64,000 nt of DNA from Pezizomycotina sp. ARF18 (Eukaryota > Ascomycota), in NCBI GenBank assembly GCA_002224055.1, contig AZLU01000088.1:1-64000 (forward strand), read 5' to 3'. Below the pieces are notes generated by a model. The model was not told the DNA's origin, did not search any database, and saw nothing but the letters and a program-made list of their open reading frames with translations. Made by a program: the position numbers and the translations under genes. Of this stretch, positions 47,923-58,069 are shown piece by piece (the first letter of the stretch is position 1; every line of letters starts with the position of its first letter).

Positions 47923-50011
47923 TTAAGAGTATACCCGCCCAAGCACAGGGCCGAGAACGCTGTCTTCCGGTGCGAACCCAAGCTTTCCCGGCGCTACTTC
48001 ACCGTATCTAACCTTAACGTCGCCGAGCAAGTTGACCAGTTCTTCTGTCTGAGCATTCGTGGCATCGTTACCGGAATCTAGGACGGAGCGCTCCGTGGCA
48101 GGTCCGTGCAAAGCCTTTCAATTTCGAGGGGTGAAGAGAAATCTTCCTTCCGAGACGCCAGAACCCCAGAGGGCCGGCGAAATTGCGGAGAGACACACGA
48201 CCATGAGCAGCGCTCCCGCGAGGAAGTACTCCCAGTTCGTACTGTAGCTCGCTACCGTTTCCATTACGTGGCCGGATGGGTCCGAGACCTCTTTCCAGTA
48301 CTTTGTTTTCTTGTTAATTCCAACTAGCGCCTCGCCGCCTACTGAATTGACGCTGATTGTACCTCCGTCTTCATCAGGAGCTACCACAGCTCCGATGTCG
48401 TCTGCGGCAATCGCAAAAGCTGTACGGAATGCTATATCTCGAATGCTGTTAAGTACTTGCTGGAAAGGGTCGCGATAAGTTACGCCGCATTGATTAACAT
48501 CTGCGGAGCCCGGTACGGCGAATATAAGGCTAAGCGCGCCTTCAGACTTTGAGCCATCGCCTCCAGGTTCTCCACAGTAGTGGAGTTCTCGGGTTGGAGC
48601 AAGATAGCCGTTACATCGTTTGTCGAACCGAGTAAGGCTTGCAGAGCAAGCTTGATACCGTTGACCGTGAAGTAGTTCTTTTCGTCGAACTTGGGGCCGT
48701 AAGGATGCGACAGAACTTTCACGACCGTATCTGTTTTAGGACCTCCGGACTTCGTGTGACTGCTTGCGTTCCATTGGACCGTTGATTGCGGGTCTCGCAG
48801 GGTTGTCACACCACTAATGACCGAAATGGGATACTTAACGAGCGCGGGGGTCATAGTGCAGACACGCCGTATCAGGGAAGTTGAGCAATCACCTGATGGC
48901 TTGTGGATGACGGTAAGATTCAAGTTCCATTTGTTCTCGATTTCACTACCACCGTACTCATCGTTGCTGTCGAAATGGATGTCAAAAACTCTGCCAGCCC
49001 AATCTACCGTCTCCTGCTTTTTAAGGCTAGCTCGTTGGTCTTCGGAGACATCTTTTAGGTCGGGCGGGAAATTAAAGGGTACAGTATCGGAGTAGCACTC
49101 GTAATTCCAGCCGACACCGGGTAGGATTGCAGTACAACTCGTCGTTGATGCAGACTGGTTGCCACAACCGCTGACGGCAAGCCGTATAGGGGTTTTATCG
49201 TTGTAAGCTTGCGTTATATCTGACATACTTTTGGTGATGACCTGTACAACGCTTGCAGTCTGCGTGTTCCCGGTACCAGACCAACCGGGCGGCAATTGCT
49301 GTCCCAAAGGCGCAGTCACAGGATGGATGTGAGGGTGCTCAAGCGGCACGGCCGCGCTCGCCTTTTGAAATATGATCCCGTTCAACGAGAACAACGTGCA
49401 CGCTACACTAGCGACAACGATTCGGCTGATGAAAGGGCGCCGACGGCACATAGAAAGTACAGCCGATAACACACTCCTACCGCTCTCCCAGTCGGCATGC
49501 ATTTGGGCAATCGTGCGGCCCTCCATGGCGGAGGTCCACCAGGCGACAGTGACGGCCTCCGCGAACATGATGCCGGCGAGCTTATTCATCGCCAAAGACA
49601 GGCCGGAGATCCAGACGGAGACCGTCAAGCGAACTTTATGGTTGGGAGTGCCGAAGCGGCACCACGTAGCGATGTCCTCGCCTTCAGATATCTTGAGAAT
49701 AACGGCCATTACGCCGGCAAGGCATAAGGTGAGCGCAATAGCTGCAAGACTAAAGTACGGGAGCCGTCGGAGGAGACCGGTGGCCCACGCTCTGGATACG
49801 TCGGAGAGTTTCCCTCTATTGTTTTTCAAATCTGAAGTAAAAGAACTCGAATTAGCCATCGAAAGATTTAGGATACCGAAAATCCATGGATCATAGGGAA
49901 GGCATCGAAAAAAAAAAAAAAAACAGAACGTACCCTCATTTCGGGATCCGCTGGTACGCCTATAGGCCTGTAGTTGACCTGAGAGTCCGTGATTTTTTCG
50001 CCGTAATCCAT
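47923..50011 (-). CDS. Fungal multi-span membrane protein, paralogue 3 (best preserved)
   Basis: Exon 1 (50011-49934) reads MDYGEKITDSQVNYRPIG. A 102-base intron (49933-49832) ends TTCAG. Exon 2 stays open for about 450 codons down to 48480. It has helices at about residues 34-56, 79-105 and 144-165 (counted from an in-frame ATG inside the intron). The loop ADWESGRSVLSAVLS lies between helices 2 and 3, and an outer domain with CGNQSASTTSC and RRVCTMTPALVKYPISVI follows. Then, in other frames, come YRDPFQQVLNSIRDIAFRTA, the last helix (YFLAGALLMVVCLSAISPAL), SPLEIE, KALHGPATERSVLD and the tail GFAPEDSVLGPVLGRVYS. Three or four single-base frame changes are visible. One, at GAAATGAGG in exon 1, reads GAAAACGAGG in paralogue 1, so one A seems missing. 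Function unknown; layout like DUF3176 proteins. Confidence 0.78.
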
Positions 50012-50019
50012 ATTTCTTC

Positions 50020-51010
50020 AGCTCCTCTTGCCTGATGTTTAGTCTCGATCAGACTCCCTTTATTGCTTTTAATATCTACTTGATTTTTGGTGAAGGGAAG
50101 AAAGAAAGTAAAAAGGGCGACGGTGAGTTAGACTGACTCCTTTGAGATTTCCACCCTTCTATTATACATTTCGACTCACCACGGAAGCATCGCGTATTAT
50201 GGCGGGATTCCGCGATTTCAGCAATTCGCTATGAAAGAGGGGGCTATATCACGACGAACTTATGGAGTAAAATTGCAAAAAAAGGCACGAGCACAGCACC
50301 AGGAGATTTTTCTTCGAGAGTACCGAAACCTAGGCCGTTCTAATTTGCCCTAACTGCAATCCATTAAGCGCCTAACTACTGGTTCCAGCGCGGTGGGCTT
50401 CATGCACGCGCGGTCCGAAAAAGAATTGTGGGCTTTTTTTGGTAGGGATATCTCGCTCAATCCGGCCTTGGCGGTGGCGGCGGGGGAGAGCTGAAAGACC
50501 ATCCTCAACCATGATTTAGCCATACACTATCAAATCGGTCGAACCGAACTATTGCCTGACGGAAATGGCATCCGGAGAGCTGAATTTTTTATGAACGAGG
50601 CTTTGGGATATCGACACGTATGCACGTGCGACCTGGGCGGTCGGAGGCTTGACCGTGAACGGAATAAAAGACTTTGAAAAAGCAAGGATAGCTGCATCTC
50701 TCACGTATTTTCTTATTTAGATATTGCAGAGTACAGCCATTTTGACCCTATTCTGATTCCGGGAGAGCTCAATGAAGACTGCCTAATCTTGCAGAGACTA
50801 TGTTACACAAAAGAAATTTGAGAAAGAATATATGCTAAACCAACCAGGAAGAATGGTTTGTTTTATGCACAGAAGGGAGCCTTGATGTTATGCAAAGAAC
50901 ATAGTTATGGAGCGCCATACGATGATCACAAGTAGAAGAAATGTGGAATAAAGGAAATGAATATAGTACAAGCTCCTCAAAATATGACACACGAATTGAA
51001 GCCGTAAATA
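50020..51010. other. Upstream region of membrane-protein paralogue 3
   Basis: It contains the second copy of the duplicated block (50290-50630, listed separately). No other gene is seen. Confidence 0.5.
50290..50630 (+). repeat. Duplicated block, copy 2
   Basis: The counterpart of 46735-47100. It reads FMHARSEKELWAFF in the frame matching FMHERPERELEAYR of the other copy, then YLAQS, then breaks up. It lies about 280 bases upstream of membrane-protein paralogue 3. Confidence 0.45.
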
Positions 51011-51015
51011 AACTC

Positions 51016-53593
51016 TCAGCTCTCATCTCCATCCGTCTCGTCATCGGCAGTGACCTCATTCACCAATGGGCTAGGCGCGGAAGAACTGCTAGTAGCGTGC
51101 GGCGGCATGGGCGGGTCCCACTCCACGCCTTCTTTCGCCCACATCCACTTCAGGTACGCCCGTAGCTCTTTATCCGCCGGAACCACGCGCCGCCACTCCT
51201 CGTCGCCGGGTTCCCATTCCTTGGGATAGGCCTTCTGTCCGTTCGTGATATCCGGTTGAACGTCGACCTTAACCCTCACCTTCCCCTTTTTCGTCTTTGA
51301 AGTCGGCAGTGTAGCCGGAACGGGCGTATAATTTCTAACCCGACGCTCGGCTTCGGTGCGAAATATCCACCATCGCCGGGCTTCTGGCAGAATATCCGCC
51401 AACTATCGAGCGCGTAACACCCGACGCCGTCTAAATGACCGATGATACACCCGAATTGTTTTTTCCACTTTATTTTCCCTTTTAGTGTTTTCGTTTTCTT
51501 TTTCGCTTTCTTTGGCGTGGCGTTCTTCTTAGGAATCCGCGGTGACGAAGGCGGGGAAGAGGTTTATTGCGTGGAAGCGGAGAGATTCTATAGGTCCCTT
51601 AAACCTGCTGCTCTCCTCTACTTCTTCTTCCGAGTCTGAATCGTCGTCGTCGTCGCTGTTCTCATCCTCGTTGTCGTCGTTATTTTCGATAAGTGTATAT
51701 AGGCCGTCGACGATTTCGTAAACTACTTCGTCGGGTTTGTATACCGCTTTCCTCTTCCAGCTTAATTCTCCCTTTTGTTTCTCATAAGGGTCATCAGTGA
51801 CCCACGACTTTGCGAGACTCCAAACATTCTTCGCGCGGTGAGTTTGTAATCCAAGCGGTCTCATGAATTCTACTACTTCTTCCATACTCCCCTTTTCCAA
51901 CAAAGATTGCGGCGTGGAATAGCGCTCCACGAACTTGCGGAAGTAAGGAATCGAAACGGCACCGCGGACTTTATTCAGGAATATAGTGGCGATGAGGAGG
52001 TGGTACTAATTATAATCCATTAAAAATAAGAATAAATTAGCCCTTCATCATATTTTATTCCTCTTCGATTTTTATTTTTGTGGGGTTGTTTCTTGTGCGG
52101 TGTCTTTGTGGAGTAAAGGGCAGAAACAAAAGGGAAGATGTAGGATGTGGTAGTTGTAGTGGTAGAAAGGTGTCGTACGGGATTGTGAGCGAATTCTTCC
52201 TGTATTAGCCCGAACTTCTCGGCGGAGAGCGGCGGCGGGATGATGGCAGATGCGTTCTTAGCTGGGCGAGAAGGGAAATGCGGACTTTTCGTAGGCGATT
52301 GGATAGCTTTCGTGGAGCTCTTTGTCGTGGCTTTGAAGTACTCGCTCCGAGTCGGTGTTCGGAGAGATTGCTTTTTCGTAGTGCTTTCGGATTTGATAAC
52401 TTCGGCCTTATCGATAGCGGTACCGTTTACGGGCGGAGGAATGTCGCGCATCGATTCTACGCCGTACGTCGATTGCTGATTCTAGCGTGTCGTCGTCCTC
52501 GGATTTTGGGGTATCAATGCTTTCTTCTCATTGCGTTTGGAGAAGCCAGTGTTTTCTTCTTTTCCGACTTAGGAGAGGTTGGTGCCTTTTTCTCCAATTT
52601 TGGGGAAGGTGGAGCTTTCTTCTCCGCCTTTGGAGGTATTATGGGCGTGTTTCGTCTGACACGACGGCGTCGTCGGGGTTGATGCGGTCTTGTGCTTCGC
52701 TAGTATCATCTTGGTGTACTCCTGTAGACTCATTTTTGACGACTCTTCCTTCTTCTTATCATCTCGTTTTATTCGTTTATGACGTTTCTTCTCGGTTACG
52801 GCAGTGGAAATCTCTGGAGGCACGATTTTCGTCTTTACCTTCGGTGACGGTTTCGCTGGTATGATATTGGGTGTATCCTCTGCTCGTGGTTTATCCTTGG
52901 CCTTCTTTGATTGCGACCTTGGAACAATTGGCGGCAGGATCTTTGTCTTCGCCCATGCCTCCTTCGGGGTCTTCGCCTTAGGCTTCGTTTTAATCTCCGT
53001 CTTGGCAGCCTGATCTTCCAGATTCGAGTCTAACCACCATCTCTTTGATTCTGGTGTCGCTTGTCTCTTCTTCGCCTTCATAGATGAAGTAGGCGGCGGG
53101 TCGACCTCCTCGGCTCCGTAAGCCCTCGAAGACTTCCGTAGTTCAGCCAGCTCCTCTTCGGAAGATACTATCTCGACCGCGAAAGTCTGCTGCTTCCGCG
53201 TCTTTTTCGGCGTCGGAGGTTTCCTGGCTACTATAGGTGAGGCGCTGTAGGCGAACATTTCGCGCTGCAATTGGGAACTGACCGGGTCGTCATCTATTGT
53301 AGCGTCATTCCCGGTAGGTGAGGCGCCGGCGGATTCGCGTTTCCGCTTCCGAGAACTGACGGGGTCCTTGTGGTTCCGTTGAGAGGCTCGTGGTGTTCGC
53401 TGGCTGCTTCGCAATGAGGTCATGGAGGACGGCGGCGCATCCTCTGTTTCCGCGTCCGCGTCTGCGTCAACATCTACTCGGTATCGTCGCGTTTCGTTCT
53501 CTTCGAGGGGCGTCGGGGTGGTTTTGTAGGGCTGTCTTTGAAATACGGCGACGCCTTCGCTGAAGACTTGCGGCCGCCCGATTCCGACGGCAT
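51016..53593 (-). CDS. MBD4/MED1-type HhH-GPD DNA glycosylase with long disordered N-terminus
   Basis: Enzymes of this type remove T or U opposite G in DNA, including the product of 5-methylcytosine deamination. The start (53593) reads MPSESGGRKSSAKASPYFK. About 350 Lys/Ser/Pro-rich residues follow, then the domain: SAEKFGLIQEEFAHNP, a 173-base intron (52178-52006, phase 0), and YHLLIATIFLNKVRGAVSIP. Then come EEVVEFMRPLGLQTHRAKN and the hairpin and active-site segment GHLDGVGCYALDSWRIFC, whose D (in ALDSWR) is the expected catalytic Asp. The end has EEWRRVVPADKELRAYLKWM. Order and spacing match human MBD4 closely. Odd points: an acidic run (DDDDDSDSEEE) and a Lys-rich run (KKNATPKKAKKK) are inserted before the active-site segment, and there are about four frame changes. 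No methyl-binding domain is visible; fungal homologues I recall lack it too. Confidence 0.88.
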
Positions 53594-53599
53594 GATTCT

Positions 53600-54545
53600 A
53601 GATTCGGGTCCTTGTGGCGATTGAGGCGGTTGGTTCGACCTTTCGCAAGTCTGTTCGTTCCGGGGCTGTTATTTTTGGAATGACCGCGTCGCCGCCGAGA
53701 TACCCTTCCCCCGAGGAAAATTCAAAAACCCGAGGAAGACGCAGGCGTCGAGATCGTCAATATAAGTTATAAATGATAAGAGGTAAAAGGAATGGGTAGC
53801 GGTGATAGACTATTCGTCGAATGAGAAGGCGACGCGAAGCGAAAATGGTATGTGGATGGATGGATGGGTGTTTCTCGGGGAATTATTGATCTATCGTGAG
53901 TGGGGATAAAGAAAATAACTTGGCGAGGGCCAAGACCAAAAAAAAAAAAAATAGTAATATGGGGGTTCTACTTTCGGTTAGCCTTAAAAGGAGAACCCTG
54001 CCAATGACGAAACCTCCGCCAAGATGTCAACTCGAGTATCACGAACCCGAGATTATATATATTGTGACAAAACTGCAGAAAGCGGCATCAGATATTACAG
54101 TAGTAGTAATTCGTTTGGGAATAAACGTAAAATGGAGCTGTATCAGTGGCCTCCTTTGTTCTATCAGAGCCAGATACGAGTTTGCATTATGAACAAGAGA
54201 TTCATGCTTCGAATCCACCACGTCCTCTTAAGACTGAACGCTACTCCATTTGGTTAAATCATCATGCATCAAGTTATTAAACAAACCGGATCGATCTCAG
54301 ACCTATCTAGAGTCTCTTAATCCGTAATGAATGCTTTAAGCTAAAGCTATGGATACGGTGATGACACTTGAACCAACTGCAGCCTTGCTTAAGCTGGTAT
54401 ACGTAGATTGGATTTAAAAAAAAAAAAAAAAAAAAAGTCTCATTAATTTATTACGCTTGATTTGATTCGATTGAAGTTTGAGACACCCCTTTGCAAGTTT
54501 GCGATCTTTTGGGCCATACCTATTAACTATTCCCTTTAATACTAA
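53600..54545. other. Intergenic stretch before the five-gene array
   Basis: It holds the upstream region of the glycosylase gene and A runs at 53939-53951 and 54416-54436. The 98-codon frame at 53896 has no motif and is not accepted. Confidence 0.5.
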
Positions 54546-54549
54546 GTGA

Positions 54550-54556
54550 TATATAA
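54550..54556 (+). promoter_or_regulatory. TATA box of array gene A
   Basis: TATATAA, 224 bases before the ATG of gene A. All five array genes have a TATAWAA-type box 139-224 bases upstream. Confidence 0.5.
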
Positions 54557-54670
54557 GAGCTCATTCATTGTCGATGGTTGTGAACAACTTTAGAATTCTC
54601 TTTAACCACCATAAAGATTCTTGATCATTTTAGATACATTGAAATCTAGGCCTACCCTTAATCGGAGAAA

Positions 54671-54697
54671 ATTTAGGAAGTAACCTCACCAGGAATC
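54671..54697 (+). promoter_or_regulatory. Shared leader element, array gene A
   Basis: ATTTAGGAAGTAACCTCACC plus AGGAATC. Versions of this element lie between the TATA box and the start codon in all five array genes. Confidence 0.45.
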
Positions 54698-54773
54698 GCG
54701 TATATATATTACGACCAAAACATCAAAACTCGAAGCTCAAAATCCTTCTCTTAACGCTGTCGAAATACAGATT

Positions 54774-55251
54774 ATGTGTCACACGTGGCATGTTTACCTC
54801 GCTTGCCCCTTTCTTCTGAATTCGAATGGAGCACCCGAAAGGAATCTTTATCACCTCTTCTTCGAGCCCGGTGAATGCGACCACCATCATTGCAGTCGGG
54901 ATCAAAGTCATCGCTTACCGTTTGGGGGCCTTGTGCGGCGAAGACGAAACACACTATTACTACGAACCGTGCGACTGCCCTTCCTGTAAGAGATGGGAAA
55001 GGAAGCTTATTCAGCCCTTAGAGGAGAGTACGGACCATCCAATGTTTAAAAAAACATTTGTGAGGGCGTCAGTGGGCATGAAAAAGCATTTCTCAAACAC
55101 CAAGAAGCTGAAGCAAAAACCATATAGTACCGTACTATCGCCAACTGGCGAAACGAGGATGGCAGTAACGAAAGCCACGGAAACGAGATCTCATGCTAAA
55201 AAAGAAGGCTTGAACCTGCACAATAGTGGAATCAGAAGAACACTTTTGTGA
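54774..55251 (+). CDS. Array gene A: small C-x4-C / C-x-C-x2-C protein (one frame change)
   Basis: It starts MCHTWHVYLACPFLLNSNG, then APERNLYHLFFEPGECDHHH with C. A frame change in that region leads into VIAYRLGALCGEDETHYYYE and PCDCPSCKRWERKLIQPLEE. A basic tail of about 70 residues (KKHFSNTKKLKQKPYS, TRMAVTKATET) runs to 55251. The cysteine pattern matches gene D: a C-x4-C pair, then C-x-C-x2-C, suggesting a zinc-binding core. No signal peptide or membrane helix, so a cytosolic or nuclear place is inferred. Function unknown. It is the first of five tandem copies. Confidence 0.65.
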
Positions 55252-55259
55252 ATTTGATT

Positions 55260-56225
55260 TAGCGTTAACTCACTGGAATTACTGGCAACGTATATACACT
55301 GTGCTTTTTAGAGACGAAATTGAATTAGGAATGAAATAAAGGAAAGAATTTGCTTTGCATACACGGCATTTGACTTGGTAGTGCTCAAGATGGCTGTCCC
55401 GGCAATAAACTGACGGTAATACAAAAGCAATACCACGGATAGATCTAGAATAGAAATTTATATTGAAGACAAACCCACATCGATTAATGCCTTTTTTTTT
55501 TTTTTTTTTTTTTTTTCAACTTTGAAAGAAGGTTCTGCAAGAGAAATTGAACCTACTTCATAATCATTTTGATGCCGGTTTCTCTTTATAAGAATGGTGA
55601 TATAGCTGCTGTCCAGTTTATAGATGTTTTGAGCTCTCTTTGATATGGCACTTCTTTTGGAAAGTAGATATTCCAATCCCATGGATACAGATAATTCTAT
55701 CATGGTGCACTTTTATTAAAACTACTAGTAGCGGTATCTAAAATTGGATCCCTCTCGCTTATCCCGTGGACCATATTGAATATTGCTTAAGTCTCCGGGT
55801 TATTAAGATAGATACTTCTTGAGCTTATGGCCCTCTACATATAACCGTAACTCTCCGCTGCGAGACGAAATTTGAACATTAGGAACTCGAAATTTTATTG
55901 CCTATTGGAGGGAAGTCAAGAAACGGGAAGATATATTTCCCTTTATAAAAGAACTAAGGAAAATCAGATACTTCCGTCGAGAGAGGATATTTTGAATTTA
56001 AAGACGTTTTTTGAAATCTTATAACCAAACAGTGACCGAAAAGCTTTCCTTATCATAAACTTACTTAACTTTAAACCCTTGATCCCTAATAATGCTATCT
56101 AGGCTTATTGCTGTCGGTAGCGTAAGAAAGCTCGAGAAAATGATGAGCTCCTTAAACTTGTTTGGTCACGATCAGCTCTGTAGCTGGTTCTTGATTCGAT
56201 GAAATATTAACATAACAAAAATTAA
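55260..56225. other. Spacer between array genes A and B
   Basis: AT-rich, with a T run of about 25 bases at 55492-55516. No gene. Confidence 0.55.
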
Positions 56226-56230
56226 TCTAC

Positions 56231-56237
56231 TATATAA
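56231..56237 (+). promoter_or_regulatory. TATA box of array gene B
   Basis: TATATAA, 174 bases before the ATG at 56405. The leader element of this copy (ATCTAGGAGGTAATCTTATC) lies at 56298-56325. Confidence 0.45.
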
Positions 56238-56404
56238 GAGATTTTGATATTTACTGCTATCCCTTCTTAATCTTTATAAGATTTTTCATCAATATCAATC
56301 TAGGAGGTAATCTTATCAACAATTACGTTTATATAGGGGCAAAAGCCTAAAACATCGAAACTTAGAAAGGTAATTTAAGAAAATCAATATCAAACTAGAG
56401 GAGG

Positions 56405-56991
56405 ATGTGTCAGATTTTCCACGTTTATCTCTGTAGGAACACCATTACCATAGATCATGTATATGCCTTATTGTACATAAATAGGGGAGCTTTCCTCCCA
56501 TCCTTATCCATCAATCAACACAATGATCGATCCTCTCCACGGTGCTCCAACAATCTCGCCTGCCGGTTCCCACTGAACTCAGATGGCGCGCCCGAAAGGT
56601 ATATATATCGCCTTTTCGTTGAGCCCGGTGAAACGTGCAACATTTCTGGATGCTGGAATAGGGATGTTATTAGTCACTGCTTAGGCGCTCTGTAATATCA
56701 GGACGACGATTATTATTGTTACGAAGAGTGTAAACGTCCTCATTGTAGAAAATGGGAGACGAAGGTCGTTCAGTGCCTTCTAGAGTACGATAATCCTTGT
56801 ACGAAGAAAGCGCTTGTGAGGCGCTTGATGGTATGAAAAGGATGTTTTTAGAGACTGAAAAGTTGACGGAAATACCCCATCACGTAACATTGGCAACCGG
56901 GAAAATAGTTATGGTAGTATCGAAAACCATGGAGCGAGGGAGGAATCGAGCGAAGGAGATAGAGAACAGGAAATTAGCAAAACGTGATTAG
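56405..56991 (+). CDS. Array gene B: small cysteine-motif protein with an LTR-like insertion
   Basis: It starts MCQIFHVYL, is interrupted by 126 extra bases (121-base element plus 5-base duplication), then resumes LACRFPLNSDGAPERYIYRL, FVEPGETCNISGCWNRDVIS, HCLGAL. A TAA stands where gene D has Trp (TGG). Then come YQDDDYYCYEECKRPHCRKW and, after one more frame change, a tail ending at 56991. The insertion is a multiple of three and has no stop in this frame, so the start of the gene stays open through it. The second Cys of C-x-C-x2-C is Arg here. The TGG-to-TAA change and the lost Cys suggest this copy is decaying. Confidence 0.6.
56432..56552. mobile_element. Small solo LTR-like element (121 bases) with 5-base target duplication
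   Basis: The element starts TGTAGG and ends CCAACA (TG...CA ends, imperfect inverted TGT/ACA). It is flanked on both sides by ATCTC (56427-56431 and 56553-56557). It carries a TATA-like ACATAAATAGGGG inside. Ends and 5-base duplication are those of an LTR retrotransposon's solo LTR, at the small size known for TRIM/SMART-type elements. It lies inside array gene B. Its flanking duplications are identical, so it looks fairly young relative to the gene duplications. No internal region is present. Confidence 0.6.
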
Positions 56992-56999
56992 CGAGGGGT

Positions 57000-57400
57000 T
57001 ATTACTAACTTACATAACTGCGCTGTATAAATTCAGTTTGAATCAGAAATGACATCTCTTTAATAAGTGGAAGGAAATCATTAGCTGTTGGAATGGTCGT
57101 TACTTATAGTGAGGTGTGAGCTTCAAGGAAAAAAGAGCGAACAAAAACAATTCACATATCATCCCGTCTAGTTCAACTTAGTGCCGAAGATGCAATAGGC
57201 TTTAATGAGACTTAGAACAGCAGAAATCAAGTTTTGCCTCAGCCTATAGCTTTGATACTGAAAACTCCGCTTGTGGTTCTTAAGTTTGAGTTGTTGTGAT
57301 TGAATTTGATGATATTTTTTTTTTTTTTTTTTTTTTTACAAACTTGCTATAGATATCTTTCGGGTCATCAGGATTGATATTTCGCTTCAATAATAATCCT
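57000..57400. other. Spacer between array genes B and C
   Basis: AT-rich, with a T run at about 57315-57338. No gene. Confidence 0.55.
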
Positions 57401-57408
57401 TATAAATA
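57401..57408 (+). promoter_or_regulatory. TATA box of array gene C
   Basis: TATAAATA, 222 bases before the ATG at 57623. The region after it (GATGGTTGTCCGCGAC ... TAACCACCATA) closely resembles the same part of gene A. A weak version of the leader element lies at 57531-57556. Confidence 0.45.
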
Positions 57409-57622
57409 AATGTCCAATCAATCATGGATGGTTGTCCGCGACCCAGAACTCTCCCTAACCACCATAGGATTTTCCAATCAATTTTTTTTCTTTTATCTTA
57501 GAGCCTAGGCTTACTCCTAAGGACGGATTTAACAACCAGTCTCACCCGGAAGGATCACTAAAAAATAAAAAGCACTAAGCCTCGAAAGTATCGAAACAGT
57601 CGAACCCGCATCGTTGATAAAT

Positions 57623-58068
57623 ATGTGTCAGACGTACCATGTTTATCTCGCTGCCCCCTGTCTTTAGACGGGAGCCTGAAAGATATCCTTATCGCCTCTT
57701 CCTGGAATTCCACGAGGGACGCCGCGAATACTCCGACCGTCATTGCAGTAATGACGAAGTCATCGGTCACCGCTAGGTGCCTATGGCACGAAGACGAAGA
57801 TAATTACTACTACGAATACCTCCGTGCGAGTGTAAGTCGTGTAAAGGATGGGAGACAGAGGTTATTGAGCCCTGAAGGAGGATGACTATTCTAATGCTAA
57901 GAAATCATTTGTGAGGAGAATGACAGGTATGGCAAAAAGATTCTGTAAAGCCGAAAAATTGGTAGAAAAGCCTTATTCTTACAATTGCCGGACGGCAAAA
58001 CGGTCATAGTGGTGACCAAAAGTATGGGGATAGTGGTGATACAGGGGAGGTTGGTGAAAGGTATTTAG
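57623..58068 (+). pseudogene. Array gene C: degenerate copy of the cysteine-motif gene
   Basis: It starts MCQTYHVYLA and then shifts frame several times. Recognisable pieces are REPERYPYRLFLEFHEG, SDRHCSNDEVIGHR, HEDEDNYYYE, PCECKSCKGWETEVIEP, NAKKSFVRRMTGMAKRFCKA and KTVIVVTKSM near the end, with a stop at 58066-58068. The motif order is the same as in gene D, and C-x-C-x2-C is kept, but the first cysteine of the C-x4-C pair is not. About five frame changes make this the least intact copy. Confidence 0.6.
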
Positions 58069-58069
58069 C

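Noticed and set aside
48817-49896. Plus-strand frames of 92 and 174 codons over membrane paralogue 3
   Set aside because: They are shadows of the long minus-strand coding frame.
52240-53013. Plus-strand frames over the glycosylase gene
   Set aside because: They are antisense to the Lys/Ser-rich N-terminal region and rich in Phe and Ser as expected of a shadow.
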